Of a stretch of DNA of 64,000 bases, positions 17,778 to 25,801 are shown piece by piece; positions within the stretch are counted from its first letter, which is position 1, and each line of letters opens with the position of its first letter. The stretch is from assembly GCF_023078495.1 (NCBI RefSeq), contig NZ_CP095742.1, forward strand, positions 3,906,001 through 3,970,000. Reading direction: 5' to 3'. A model generated the notes under the pieces. That model searched no databases. It saw nothing but the letters and a program-made list of their open reading frames with translations, and had not been told where the DNA came from. The stretch comes from Luteibacter aegosomatissinici (GTDB lineage Bacteria; Pseudomonadota; Gammaproteobacteria; Xanthomonadales; Rhodanobacteraceae). The position numbers were made by a program, and so were the translations under genes.

Positions 17778-18593
17778 TCAGTGGTCCGGGTCGACAAGCC
17801 GTGCGGCCCAGTCGATGCTGGTATCGCCACAGGCAATGAATTCGGGATTAATCAGTGAATCGCGCGTGTTGTAGCGGAACGGCCGCCCGGCCAGGTCGAG
17901 CACGGCACCACCGGCTTCTTCGAGCACACACTGCGCGGCGGCCGTATCCCACTCGGATGTGGCGCCCAGGCGCAGGTAGATGTCGGCATCACCGCGGGCA
18001 ATGACGCAAAATTTCAGTGAGGAGCCGAGTGCAAACGTCTCGTGCTTGCCAAGGCGTTCAAGCAAGGCCGCGCCGCGGGGACCGCCGTGGGAACGGCTAC
18101 CCGTGACGCGCAGCGAGTCACCCGCTGCACGGGTGCGGATCGGGTTGCGCGGTGCGCCGGGGGCCTGCTGGCGCCATGCGCCCTGCCCGTGCGCGGCGGC
18201 ATAAAGATCACCCGTCACCGGCGCAAGCACCACGCCCAACACGCTGCGGTGGTCCTCGATCAGCGCGATGTTCACCGTGAACTCGCCATTGCGCTTGATG
18301 AACTCGCGCGTGCCATCGAGCGGATCGACCAGCCAGTAGCGGCGCCACGTCCGTCGCTCCGCCCAGGGCGCCGCCAGGGCCTCCTCGGAGATCACCGGGA
18401 TACCCGGGGCGATATCCTCAAGCCGGTGCGCAATCACCGCCTGCGCCGCGAGATCGGCCGTGGTGACCGGCGAGGCATCGGCCTTCTGGATGACTTCGAA
18501 ATCGTGCGCGTAGATGGTGAGGATGGCGTCGCCCGCCTCGCGCGCGATGGCGCAGACCTCATCCAGGCACGCTTGCGGGCGCGGCGCGGTCAC
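17778..18593 (-). CDS. cysQ: 3'(2'),5'-bisphosphate nucleotidase
   Basis: CysQ removes the 3' phosphate of PAP, the by-product of sulfate activation, and of PAPS. The 271-residue protein shows the lithium-sensitive phosphatase motifs: the metal-binding VISEEALAAPW, DPLDGTREFIKRNGEFTVNIALI, and the C-terminal SEWDTAAAQCVLEEAGG. The WDxAA and DPLDGT motifs bind the catalytic magnesium. It overlaps nudE by ATGA at its start and precedes mazG. The closely spaced paralogue at 19147 is more HisN-like, so cysQ is the better name for this copy. Confidence 0.92.
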   Translation of the reverse strand: MTAPRPQACLDEVCAIAREAGDAILTIYAHDFEVIQKADASPVTTADLAAQAVIAHRLEDIAPGIPVISEEALAAPWAERRTWRRYWLVDPLDGTREFIKRNGEFTVNIALIEDHRSVLGVVLAPVTGDLYAAAHGQGAWRQQAPGAPRNPIRTRAAGDSLRVTGSRSHGGPRGAALLERLGKHETFALGSSLKFCVIARGDADIYLRLGATSEWDTAAAQCVLEEAGGAVLDLAGRPFRYNTRDSLINPEFIACGDTSIDWAARLVDPDH

Positions 18594-19147
18594 GCGGGCT
18601 GGTAGCGGCCGGCGAGGTACTCGCGGGCCATGAACAGGGCGGCGATGGAACGCCCTTCGGTGACGTCATCGCGGGCCAGCAGCTCGTGCAATTTATCCAT
18701 GCGCCACGGCACTACTTCCAGCTCTTCGGGCTCATCGCCCTGCAAGCGCTCCGGGTACAGATCCTCGGCCAGCACGACGTGGGCCAGGTGGGTCATGTAC
18801 GACGGCGAGAGTGAGAGCGTGCCCAGGATCTTCAGCTTGCGCGCCCCGTAGCCGACTTCTTCCTTCAATTCGCGGTTGGCACCCTGCTCGGTCGTTTCGT
18901 CGCGATCCAGCCTGCCCTTGGGCACGCCCAGTTCGTAACGATCCACGCCTACCCCGTATTCGCGCACAAGCAATACCGTGTCCGGATCGCGCATGGCGAC
19001 GATCAGCACCGCCCCGAAGCCACTGCCCTTCAGGCGTTCGTACGTACGGCGCTCGCCGTTGGAGAATTCCAGGTCCACCTGCTCTGCTCGGCGGAGGGGA
19101 CTATCGGGCGCGTCGCGCGTGGCGAGGATCGTGGGGCGCTTGTTCAT
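18590..19147 (-). CDS. nudE: ADP-compounds Nudix hydrolase NudE
   Basis: NudE hydrolyses ADP-ribose, Ap3A and NADH-type diphosphates. The 185-residue protein carries the full Nudix box, GRLDRDETTEQGANRELKEEVG, after the NudE-like N-terminus that includes VLLVREYGVGVDRYELGVPKG. The frame extends far upstream, but the ATG at 19147 overlaps the stop of the upstream phosphatase gene (TGATG) and starts a family-length protein. It is sandwiched between two phosphatase paralogues, forming a nucleotide-cleanup operon with mazG. Nudix-family identity is firm; the exact substrate preference is inferred from resemblance to NudE. Confidence 0.88.
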   Translation of the reverse strand: MNKRPTILATRDAPDSPLRRAEQVDLEFSNGERRTYERLKGSGFGAVLIVAMRDPDTVLLVREYGVGVDRYELGVPKGRLDRDETTEQGANRELKEEVGYGARKLKILGTLSLSPSYMTHLAHVVLAEDLYPERLQGDEPEELEVVPWRMDKLHELLARDDVTEGRSIAALFMAREYLAGRYQPA

Positions 19148-19932
19148 CAGGCCATTGTAGCGCCGTGGAGCCGGGCCAGCGCCGCGGCGTGGATGGCCGG
19201 GGTGCCGGCAAGAACGCCACGGCTCTCCAGGCCGATCGGGCCACCATCGAGCTGGGTGAACACACCACCGGCCTCGCGCACGATCACGGCCAGCGCGGCG
19301 ATATCGAGGATGTTCACATCCGATTCGATCACCAGATCGACGCCACCACGCGCCAGCAGGTGGTAGTGGCAGAAATCGCCATAGCCGCGGATACGGTTGC
19401 TCTCGCGGATGAGTTCCCCCAGCACGCCCCAGCGGGCATCGGTGGTCAGCGTCTTGACGTTGCCCGTGGAAATCACCGCCTGCGACAGGGCCGCGGTGTC
19501 GGCCACGTGCACCTGTTCTCCGTCGAGGTATGCGCCGCGGCCTTTCACGGCCCACATGCGCTCGCCGTATACCGGCGCGGATGAAACGCCAAGCACCAGT
19601 TCACCGCGATGCATGAGGGCGATCTCGGTAGCGAAGAACGGCGTGCGGCGTACGAAGCTCTTGGTGCCATCGAGCGGATCGACCAGCCACAACCATTCAC
19701 GGCTCGTGTCATCGGCGCCGTATTCCTCGCCATAGATGCCCGCCTCGGGCAACGCGCGGGACAGGATCTCGCGGATGGCCAGTTCGCTTTCGCGATCGGC
19801 CACGGTCACCGGCGTGTCATCGCCCTTGGTGATCACATCCACGCCGTTGCGCCAATAGTGCAGGATGATGTCAGCCGCGGCGCCCGCCGCATCACGAGCG
19901 GCGGCGAGGGCTTTGTCGAGCGTATCGGTCAT
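19147..19932 (-). CDS. inositol monophosphatase-family, histidinol-phosphatase (HisN)-like
   Basis: This 261-residue phosphatase has the inositol-monophosphatase fold: GEEYGADD, LVDPLDGTKSFVRRTPFFATEIAL and NILDIAALAVIVREAGGVF. The SFVRR-x-P and GYGDFCHYHLLARGGVDLVI segments resemble HisN histidinol-phosphatases more than CysQ, and it is a paralogue of the downstream cysQ. It could hydrolyse histidinol phosphate, inositol phosphate or another small phosphoester. The start at 19932 overlaps gspN (ATGA); the stop overlaps nudE. Function within the family is not settled by sequence. Confidence 0.8.
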   Translation of the reverse strand: MTDTLDKALAAARDAAGAAADIILHYWRNGVDVITKGDDTPVTVADRESELAIREILSRALPEAGIYGEEYGADDTSREWLWLVDPLDGTKSFVRRTPFFATEIALMHRGELVLGVSSAPVYGERMWAVKGRGAYLDGEQVHVADTAALSQAVISTGNVKTLTTDARWGVLGELIRESNRIRGYGDFCHYHLLARGGVDLVIESDVNILDIAALAVIVREAGGVFTQLDGGPIGLESRGVLAGTPAIHAAALARLHGATMA

Positions 19933-20702
19933 GGGGAAACTGCCGGTGCGAGCCCGGCCTTGCGGGCCAGGGAAACGGACCCGTCCGGCCGCACGGGGCC
20001 AAAGCGGGCGATAAGGTGGGTGAGAGCGGTATCGCGAATGCGCGGCACCAGTGTGCCATCCAGGCGCCACCCCAGCGGCGACGCCGCCACGCGGGCATCC
20101 ACCGCGAGCGATCCATCACCGTCATCGGCCAGTGTGGCACGCAGCACGCCCGCCGCCGAATGCGCCTTGAATGCGATGCCCCCCAGGATGACGTGTCCCT
20201 CGGGGGTTTTCACCGCCGCACCGCGCCAGTTCATATCGGCATCGAGCACGACCGGCCAGTTCCCCTGCAGGTCCGCCTGGGCCACCTTGCCCTCGACGAC
20301 ACCGACCGGGACGAGCTCGCGCGGCAGGCCCGGCCCCGACAACGCCGCAGCATCCAGACGGAATGCCACGTCGCGCCATTGCACGCGGTCCGCCTCGGTG
20401 CGGTCCATATGGCCATCAAAACGGCCGGCGCGGCCGTCCAGGTGGATATCCAGGTGGGTACGGCCCAGGATCACCTCGCGCCCCAGGCGCCAGGTGACCG
20501 CACCCAGTTCGAGGCCTTCGCGGGTCATGACCCGCCCTGCGCGCCCATCCCAGACCGTACCCGAGAGATCATCGAGCACGAGGCCGTGGGCGCGCCGGGC
20601 CACGAAGGGCACGGCCACGCTGGCGGGCAGGAACCAGTAGAAAACGCCGGCGGCGAGCGCCAGCACAAGGACAAGCAGGCCGATCCGGCGGAACCACTTC
20701 AA
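19929..20702 (-). CDS. gspN: type II secretion system protein N, TTG start
   Basis: A 257-residue GspN-family protein: one N-terminal transmembrane helix (KWFRRIGLLVLVLALAAGVF, residues 2-21) then a periplasmic beta-rich domain with VWDGRAGRV and GHVILGGIAFK segments. GspN belongs to general secretion clusters, but no other gsp gene is here, so this is an orphan. The start is a TTG at 20702 preceded by GAGG with ideal spacing; no in-frame ATG fits. It is divergent from bioA and overlaps the HisN-like gene by ATGA, so it heads the cysQ/nudE/mazG operon. Confidence 0.8.
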   Translation of the reverse strand: MKWFRRIGLLVLVLALAAGVFYWFLPASVAVPFVARRAHGLVLDDLSGTVWDGRAGRVMTREGLELGAVTWRLGREVILGRTHLDIHLDGRAGRFDGHMDRTEADRVQWRDVAFRLDAAALSGPGLPRELVPVGVVEGKVAQADLQGNWPVVLDADMNWRGAAVKTPEGHVILGGIAFKAHSAAGVLRATLADDGDGSLAVDARVAASPLGWRLDGTLVPRIRDTALTHLIARFGPVRPDGSVSLARKAGLAPAVSP

Positions 20703-20758
20703 TCCATCACCTCTTGGCAAAGCTTGAGGACAGGCGGCCAGGGGGCGATCATGGGCGG

Positions 20759-22129
20759 ATGACTGATGCCCTTTTCGCCAACCAGGCCACCGATGCGCTG
20801 GTAGCACGCGACCTTTCCGTCCTCTGGCACCCGTGCACCCAGATGCACGACCACGAAACCCTCCCCATGGTACCCGTCGCGCGCGGCGAAGGGGCATGGC
20901 TGGTGGGCACGGACGGGCGCCGTTACCTCGATGCCGTGAGTTCCTGGTGGACCAACCTGTTCGGCCACGCGGAACCCCGTATCGCCAGCGCCCTGAAAGA
21001 CCAGCTGGATACCTTGGAACACGTGATCTTCGCCGGGTTCACTCACCAGCCCGCCCTGGAGCTGGCGGAGGAACTGGTGCGGATCACCCCGCCCGGCCTG
21101 GAGCGCGTGTTCCTGGCGGATAACGGCTCGGCCGCCATCGAGGTGGCGTTGAAGATGAGCTTTCACTACTGGCTGAATCGCGGCCACGGCGAGAAGACCC
21201 GCTTCATCGCGCTCACCGGCAGTTACCACGGCGAAACCCTGGGCGCGCTCTCGGTCAGCGATGTGGCGCTCTACCGCAAGACGTATGCGCCATTGCTGCT
21301 CACACCAGAACTGGCGCCCTCGCCCGATACGTATGAAGGCGAGCCGGGCGAAACGCCCGAGCAGATCGCCACGCGCCGCCTCGGCGACATGCGCGCCCTG
21401 CTCGAACGGCATGCCCACGAGACCTGCGCGGTGATCGTCGAGCCGCTGGTGCAATGTGCCGGCGGCATGCGCATGTACCACCCGTCGTACCTCACCGGCC
21501 TGCGCGCGTTGTGCGATGAGTTCAACGTGCATTTCATCGCGGATGAAATCGCCGTGGGCTTTGGCCGCACCGGCACGTTGTTCGCGTGCGAGCAGGCCGG
21601 CATCTCGCCCGATTTCATGTGCCTGTCCAAGGGCCTTACCGGTGGCTTCCTGCCTCTCTCGGCCGTGGTCACCACCCAGGATGTGTACAAGGCGTTCTAT
21701 GCGGAATACAGCGCAGGCAAGGCCTTCCTGCATTCGCACAGCTACACCGGCAACCCCCTGGCCTGCCGCGCGGCGACGGCCACGCTGAAGATCTTCCGTG
21801 ACGACCCCGTGCTGGCGCGAAACCGCGAGCTGGCCGCGCACATGGCCTCGCGCATCGCACCGCTACGCGATCACCCGCATGTTGCGGACGTACGCCAGAC
21901 CGGCATGATCGCCGCCATCGAACTGGTGGCGGACAAGGCCACGCGCACACCGTTCGCGGCGCATGAGCGCCGTGGCCTGCGCGTGTATCGGCACGGGCTC
22001 GAGAACGGCGCGTTGCTGCGTCCGCTCGGCAACATCGTGTATTTCATGCCGCCTTACGTCATCCGCGAAGACGAGATCGATTTCATGATCGATACGGCCA
22101 TCGCGGGCATCGGCAAGGCGGTCGCCTAG
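20759..22129 (+). CDS. bioA: adenosylmethionine-8-amino-7-oxononanoate aminotransferase
   Basis: BioA makes 7,8-diaminopelargonate from 7-keto-8-aminopelargonate using SAM as amino donor, the third step of biotin synthesis. The 456-residue class III aminotransferase has LWHPCTQMHDHE near its start, WWTNLFGHAEPRI, GSAAIEVALKM (PLP phosphate), GSYHGETLGALSVS, DEIAVGFGRTGTLFACE, and the PLP lysine in LSKGLTGGFLPLS. The ATG at 20759 gives the conserved N-terminus; a longer frame exists. No other bio gene is adjacent. Its TAG stop shares the CTAG palindrome with the convergent next gene. Confidence 0.95.
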   Translation: MTDALFANQATDALVARDLSVLWHPCTQMHDHETLPMVPVARGEGAWLVGTDGRRYLDAVSSWWTNLFGHAEPRIASALKDQLDTLEHVIFAGFTHQPALELAEELVRITPPGLERVFLADNGSAAIEVALKMSFHYWLNRGHGEKTRFIALTGSYHGETLGALSVSDVALYRKTYAPLLLTPELAPSPDTYEGEPGETPEQIATRRLGDMRALLERHAHETCAVIVEPLVQCAGGMRMYHPSYLTGLRALCDEFNVHFIADEIAVGFGRTGTLFACEQAGISPDFMCLSKGLTGGFLPLSAVVTTQDVYKAFYAEYSAGKAFLHSHSYTGNPLACRAATATLKIFRDDPVLARNRELAAHMASRIAPLRDHPHVADVRQTGMIAAIELVADKATRTPFAAHERRGLRVYRHGLENGALLRPLGNIVYFMPPYVIREDEIDFMIDTAIAGIGKAVA

Positions 22130-22752
22130 ATCCGGGAAAGGCCCACGGGCAAGTCACCCAGCCGTGCCATTTCGCCCTCGGCGAACATGCCGGGGTTCTC
22201 GAGGTAAGCCAGGGCGAAATCGTGGGCATCGGCGCCCCAGAACAACTCGCCGTTGATGGCGAGGGTGGGCACGCCGAACAGTTTGTCCTGCATGGCCAGC
22301 TCGAAATTGGCCTGCAGCGCGACCTTCACCGCCGGTGCCGACAGCGCCTCGCGCAGGTCGGTGATGCCAAACGAGGCGGCCAGTGGCGCCAGCGCCTCGG
22401 CGGTATCCGCCGCGCGCCCGTGCGCCCAGATCCACTCGTAGATGGCGCCAACCACGTCCACCGTGTTCCCTGCCGCCACGCACAGGCGCAGCGCCGGCAG
22501 CGGGTTGAACGGGTGGCTGGGTGGGAATCGCAGCGGCATGCCCTGCTGGCGGGCGCGCCAGAGCGCGTAACGGTACGTAAACTCCCGTTTGCACGGGATT
22601 TCCGCCGGCCCCAGGTGGTTCATCTGCTTCAGCAGGGCCCCGAACAGCATGGGCCGCAGCGATACCTCACGGGTGGCCGCCAGCTCGCGAATAGCGGGCC
22701 ACTGCAACCAACAGAATGGCGACACGAAATCGAAGTACCAAGCGATTGGCAT
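22126..22752 (-). CDS. DsbA-fold 2-hydroxychromene-2-carboxylate isomerase-like protein
   Basis: A 208-residue thioredoxin-superfamily protein of the HCCA isomerase/DsbA type: WYFDFVSPFCWLQWPAIREL at the start places an SPFCW motif where DsbA has CxxC, and LFGVPTLAINGELFWGAD supplies the cis-Pro loop. In characterised members glutathione is the cofactor and naphthalene-derived chromene carboxylate the substrate; here nothing supports aromatic catabolism, so the physiological substrate is unknown. AAGGAG precedes the ATG at 22752. It is convergent with bioA, sharing a palindromic stop. Confidence 0.8.
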   Translation of the reverse strand: MPIAWYFDFVSPFCWLQWPAIRELAATREVSLRPMLFGALLKQMNHLGPAEIPCKREFTYRYALWRARQQGMPLRFPPSHPFNPLPALRLCVAAGNTVDVVGAIYEWIWAHGRAADTAEALAPLAASFGITDLREALSAPAVKVALQANFELAMQDKLFGVPTLAINGELFWGADAHDFALAYLENPGMFAEGEMARLGDLPVGLSRI

Positions 22753-22800
22753 GCGTAGCTCCTTCGCAACGCGCTGACGATAGCCCCCCGCGCCGACCGG

Positions 22801-22806
22801 TACAAT
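22801..22806 (+). promoter_or_regulatory. TACAAT -10-like element upstream of rsmE
   Basis: TACAAT lies 27 bases before the rsmE ATG at 22833. No convincing -35 box is at the right spacing, so this is a tentative promoter. Confidence 0.3.
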
Positions 22807-22832
22807 GCACGTTCCGTGACACAGGCCCCAGC

Positions 22833-23567
22833 ATGCGCACCATCCGAATCCATGTCGACCAACCACTGGCCACCGGCCAGGAGCTGCTGCTTCCTTCCCA
22901 GGCCGGCGAGCACGTGGCCCGCGTCCTGCGCATGCAGGCGGGCGACCCGGTGGTGCTCTTCGCGGGCGATGCCGCCGTGGAGTTCGATGCCACGCTGGCC
23001 AGCGTAGGTAAGCGCGAGGTGGTAGCGCTCGTGGGCGAGGCACGCGCGCTCGATAACGAATCGCCACTCGCACTCACCTTGGCCCAGGGCGTGGCGCGCG
23101 GCGAGAAGATGGACCTGATCGTGCAGAAGGCCACCGAACTGGGCATCGCGCGCATCGTACCGATCATCACCGAACGCTCGGAAGTGAAGCTGGATGCGGC
23201 CCGTGCCGAAAAGCGCCTGCTGCACTGGCGCGCCGTGGCGGCCAGTGCGTGTGAGCAGTCGGGCCGCGCTGTCGTTCCTGTGATCGAACCGGCGGTGCCA
23301 CTCAATGCGTGGCTAGGGTCCCTGGGTGAAGGTGGCCCCGTGCGCCTGGCATTGCTACCCGAGGGCGACAAGCGCCCCGGCGAACTGGCACTGAGCGGCG
23401 CGGCGGTTATCGCGATCGGCCCGGAAGGCGGCTTCGGCGAACGCGACCGCGCGGCGCTGGCCGGTGCAGCGTTCACCGGCCTGAAGCTGGGACCGCGCAT
23501 CCTGCGCACCGAGACCGCCGGCCTTGCGGCGATCGCGATGTTGCAGGCGTTGTACGGGGACGTCTAA
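22833..23567 (+). CDS. rsmE: 16S rRNA (uracil(1498)-N(3))-methyltransferase
   Basis: RsmE methylates U1498 of 16S rRNA in the 30S decoding region. The 244-residue SPOUT enzyme begins MRTIRIHVDQPLATGQ, has ALAQGVARGEKMDLIVQKATELGI and IAIGPEGGFGERD, and ends with the knot segment LGPRILRTETAGLAAIAML. The ATG at 22833 begins this conserved N-terminus; the 39 in-frame codons upstream are not family-like. It is transcribed divergently from the isomerase-like gene. Confidence 0.94.
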   Translation: MRTIRIHVDQPLATGQELLLPSQAGEHVARVLRMQAGDPVVLFAGDAAVEFDATLASVGKREVVALVGEARALDNESPLALTLAQGVARGEKMDLIVQKATELGIARIVPIITERSEVKLDAARAEKRLLHWRAVAASACEQSGRAVVPVIEPAVPLNAWLGSLGEGGPVRLALLPEGDKRPGELALSGAAVIAIGPEGGFGERDRAALAGAAFTGLKLGPRILRTETAGLAAIAMLQALYGDV

Positions 23568-23612
23568 GTCGCCGAGCGGTCATCATCGACGCTGATGACG
23601 CCAGCGCCGTAC

Positions 23613-24185
23613 TTATTTTTGCTTAGCGTTCATTGCGTCGAGGTGCGCCCGTGTCTGGGCCAGCGTGGGAAGGCCCATCGCCTCGCGTTGCGCTTCCGTC
23701 ACCGCATTCGGATCCGTCGGTGCGATAGCCCACTTCCCAGTCGCCTTGTCCCGGCTGAACTGGGTTCCATACCACTGCGGCTTGCCAGCCTTTACCAGGA
23801 TGCGGTCCCAAGCCTGCGCCGTGAGAACGCGCGCGTCTGCATTGGTGGGGTCCAGGCGTGACGCTGTCGTCGCCCACGCGAACGCCAGCTGCGTGTCTTC
23901 CACGGCATCACCGTGCTGGAAAATCAGCGCGGCGTTGAAGTAGTCAGACGCCGTGCGTATCTCGCCGGCGCGAAGCAAGCCCATTACTTTCTCCCGTCGC
24001 CCAGCGTCTCGCTGCGCGACCACCGCCCAATCGATGGAACCTGATCCTGGCGTCCGGTCAGCCTGGTCGTCGGCTTCGAGTTGGGCAAGCGTGGCATTGG
24101 ACGTGATCGTCGCGGCAAGTACGGCGCATGGCGTAACCATGCATGCGAGCGAGAAAAGCAGCCCGTTCCATTTCAGTCTTCGCAT
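23613..24185 (-). CDS. exported DUF6624-like protein
   Basis: A 190-residue exported protein with a signal peptide MRRLKWNGLLFSLACMVTPCAVLA. After it, DQADR, WAVVAQRDAGRREKVMGLLRAGEIRTASDYFNAALIFQHGD and the WYGTQF segment match the pattern of DUF6624 proteins (D-x-x-DR, AALIFQHG, YGTQ). The function of that family is unknown. It is convergent with rsmE. The upstream region carries a degenerate REP. Signal peptide and motif matches are visible; the assignment is by motif recall. Confidence 0.65.
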   Translation of the reverse strand: MRRLKWNGLLFSLACMVTPCAVLAATITSNATLAQLEADDQADRTPGSGSIDWAVVAQRDAGRREKVMGLLRAGEIRTASDYFNAALIFQHGDAVEDTQLAFAWATTASRLDPTNADARVLTAQAWDRILVKAGKPQWYGTQFSRDKATGKWAIAPTDPNAVTEAQREAMGLPTLAQTRAHLDAMNAKQK

Positions 24186-24210
24186 ATCCTGTTCCTTCCG
24201 TGTGAATGAC

Positions 24211-24239
24211 GGCCCATCGCGCGAAAGCGCGCCCCTACA
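24211..24239. repeat. degenerate GTAG REP
   Basis: CATCGCGCGAAAGCGCGCCCCTAC resembles the inverted REP arm but with CCCCTAC in place of CTCCTAC. It is just upstream of the DUF6624-like gene. Confidence 0.5.
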
Positions 24240-24322
24240 TGTATCGTGATGCGACTAAGCAAACCCGTCCTGCGCACGCGCGACATTCGCGCCCCTCAAT
24301 AAGCGCGCTCGCACGCTGAGCG

Positions 24323-25288
24323 TTAAAGCACCGCCGCGATTTTCGCCATCACTGCATCGGTCAACAACGGGACGGCATCGAGTGCCTTCAGGTTCTCTTC
24401 CAGCTGGTGCTTCTTGCTCGCGCCAAGGATTACCGTCGACACGTGCGGGTTCTTCAGGCACCACGCCAGCGCCAGGCGGGCGAGCGGGATGCCGAGTTCA
24501 TCAGCGATCGGTGCGAGTGCACGCACGGTCTTTAACTGTGCGCCGCCGTTCTCGAGCAACGCATCGCGCAGCCACGCGTAATCCGGGTGGCCCAGGCGCG
24601 AATCATCGGGCACGCCATCGTTGTACTTGCCGGTGAGCAGCCCGGATGCCAGCGGCGACCAGATGGTCGTACCCATGCCGTGGTCACGATACAGCGGCGC
24701 GTACTCCTTTTCCACGCGATCACGGTGCAGCAGGTTGTACTGCGGCTGTTCCATCGAGGGTGCGACGAGATGGTGGTCGCGCGCGACGCGGCGGGCTTCT
24801 TCGATCAACTCGGCGGGCCACTCGCTCGTACCCCAGTAGAGCACCTTGCCCTGGCGCACCAGCGCATCCATGGCCCACACCGTTTCGACCACCGGAGTAT
24901 CCGGATCGGGCCGGTGGCAGAAGTACAGATCAAGATAATCCACGCGCAGCCGCTCGAGCGCCTGGTGACAGGCATCGAACACGTGCTTACGGGAAAGGCC
25001 TCGCTGGGTGGGTTTCGGATCGGTGACCGCACCGAAATACACCTTGCTCGATACGCAATACGCATCACGCGGCAGGCGCAGGTCGGCGATCACGTCGCCC
25101 ATCAGGCGTTCGGCGTCACCGGCGTTGTACGTCTCAGCGTTGTCGAAGAAGTTAATGCCGTTGTCGTAGGCCAGCGCGATCAATTCACGCGCATCCGAAC
25201 GGCCAACCTGGCGGCCGAACGTGACCCACGCACCATACGACAGCGCCGACAGCTTGAGGCCGGTGGCGCCGAGGCGACGGTATTCCAT
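24323..25288 (-). CDS. aldo/keto reductase (AKR6-like)
   Basis: A 321-residue NADPH-dependent aldo/keto reductase of the potassium-channel beta-subunit-like class. Catalytic residues are visible: Asp and Tyr in FFDNAETYNAGDAE, Lys in SSKVYF, and His in LYFCHRPD. MEYRRLGATGLKLSALSYGAW and the C-terminal ILGASKKHQLEENLKAL are typical. It follows pgpA by 9 bases and is likely last in the ribE-to-pgpA cluster. Substrate unknown, probably small aldehydes such as methylglyoxal. Confidence 0.85.
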   Translation of the reverse strand: MEYRRLGATGLKLSALSYGAWVTFGRQVGRSDARELIALAYDNGINFFDNAETYNAGDAERLMGDVIADLRLPRDAYCVSSKVYFGAVTDPKPTQRGLSRKHVFDACHQALERLRVDYLDLYFCHRPDPDTPVVETVWAMDALVRQGKVLYWGTSEWPAELIEEARRVARDHHLVAPSMEQPQYNLLHRDRVEKEYAPLYRDHGMGTTIWSPLASGLLTGKYNDGVPDDSRLGHPDYAWLRDALLENGGAQLKTVRALAPIADELGIPLARLALAWCLKNPHVSTVILGASKKHQLEENLKALDAVPLLTDAVMAKIAAVL

Positions 25289-25297
25289 GGTGGTCTC

Positions 25298-25801
25298 CTA
25301 AAGGACGAGGAACTGGATGACGTGCAGGACAATGGCGGCAAAGATACCCGCGATCAGGTCATCGAGCATGACACCGAGGCCGCCCTTCACCCGCCGGTCG
25401 AACCAGCTGATGGGCCAGGGCTTCCACACGTCGAACAGACGAAACAGTGCGAAGCCGAGCACGACGCACCACCACGCGGGGATAACGAGCGCGGGCAGTA
25501 ACGCGATCCACTGGCCGACGAATTCATCCCACACGATGCTGCGGTGATCGGAGACGCCAATGATGCGGCCCGCCACGTTGCACGCCCACACACCAACGGC
25601 GAACGACACGGCGATGATGAGCAGCCAGATCCACGCCGGCAGCGAATGCAGCACAAGCCAGGGAAGTATCGCGGCAAGCGACCCGAAGGTGCCCTGCGCC
25701 TTCGGTGTGAGCCCGGAACCGAAGCCCGTGGCTAGCCAGCCGGCCGGCGTGGCCAGCAATTGGCGGCGGTGTTCGGCATCCAGCACGTACTTCGTGCTCA
25801 T
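25298..25801 (-). CDS. pgpA: phosphatidylglycerophosphatase A
   Basis: PgpA dephosphorylates phosphatidylglycerol phosphate at the inner membrane. The 167-residue protein has the PgpA hallmarks: an N-terminal ATGFGSGLTPKAQGTFGSLAAI and IVWDEFVGQWIAL, several hydrophobic helices, and RVKGGLGVMLDDLIAGIFAA, whose acidic residues are the presumed active site. It overlaps thiL by ATGA, as in many gammaproteobacteria, where thiL-pgpA are always neighbours. Confidence 0.94.
   Translation of the reverse strand: MSTKYVLDAEHRRQLLATPAGWLATGFGSGLTPKAQGTFGSLAAILPWLVLHSLPAWIWLLIIAVSFAVGVWACNVAGRIIGVSDHRSIVWDEFVGQWIALLPALVIPAWWCVVLGFALFRLFDVWKPWPISWFDRRVKGGLGVMLDDLIAGIFAAIVLHVIQFLVL

Noticed and set aside
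23580-23598. TCATCA-TGATGA stem between rsmE and DUF6624-like gene
   Set aside because: Only six base pairs, and no T-run follows; too weak to call a terminator.
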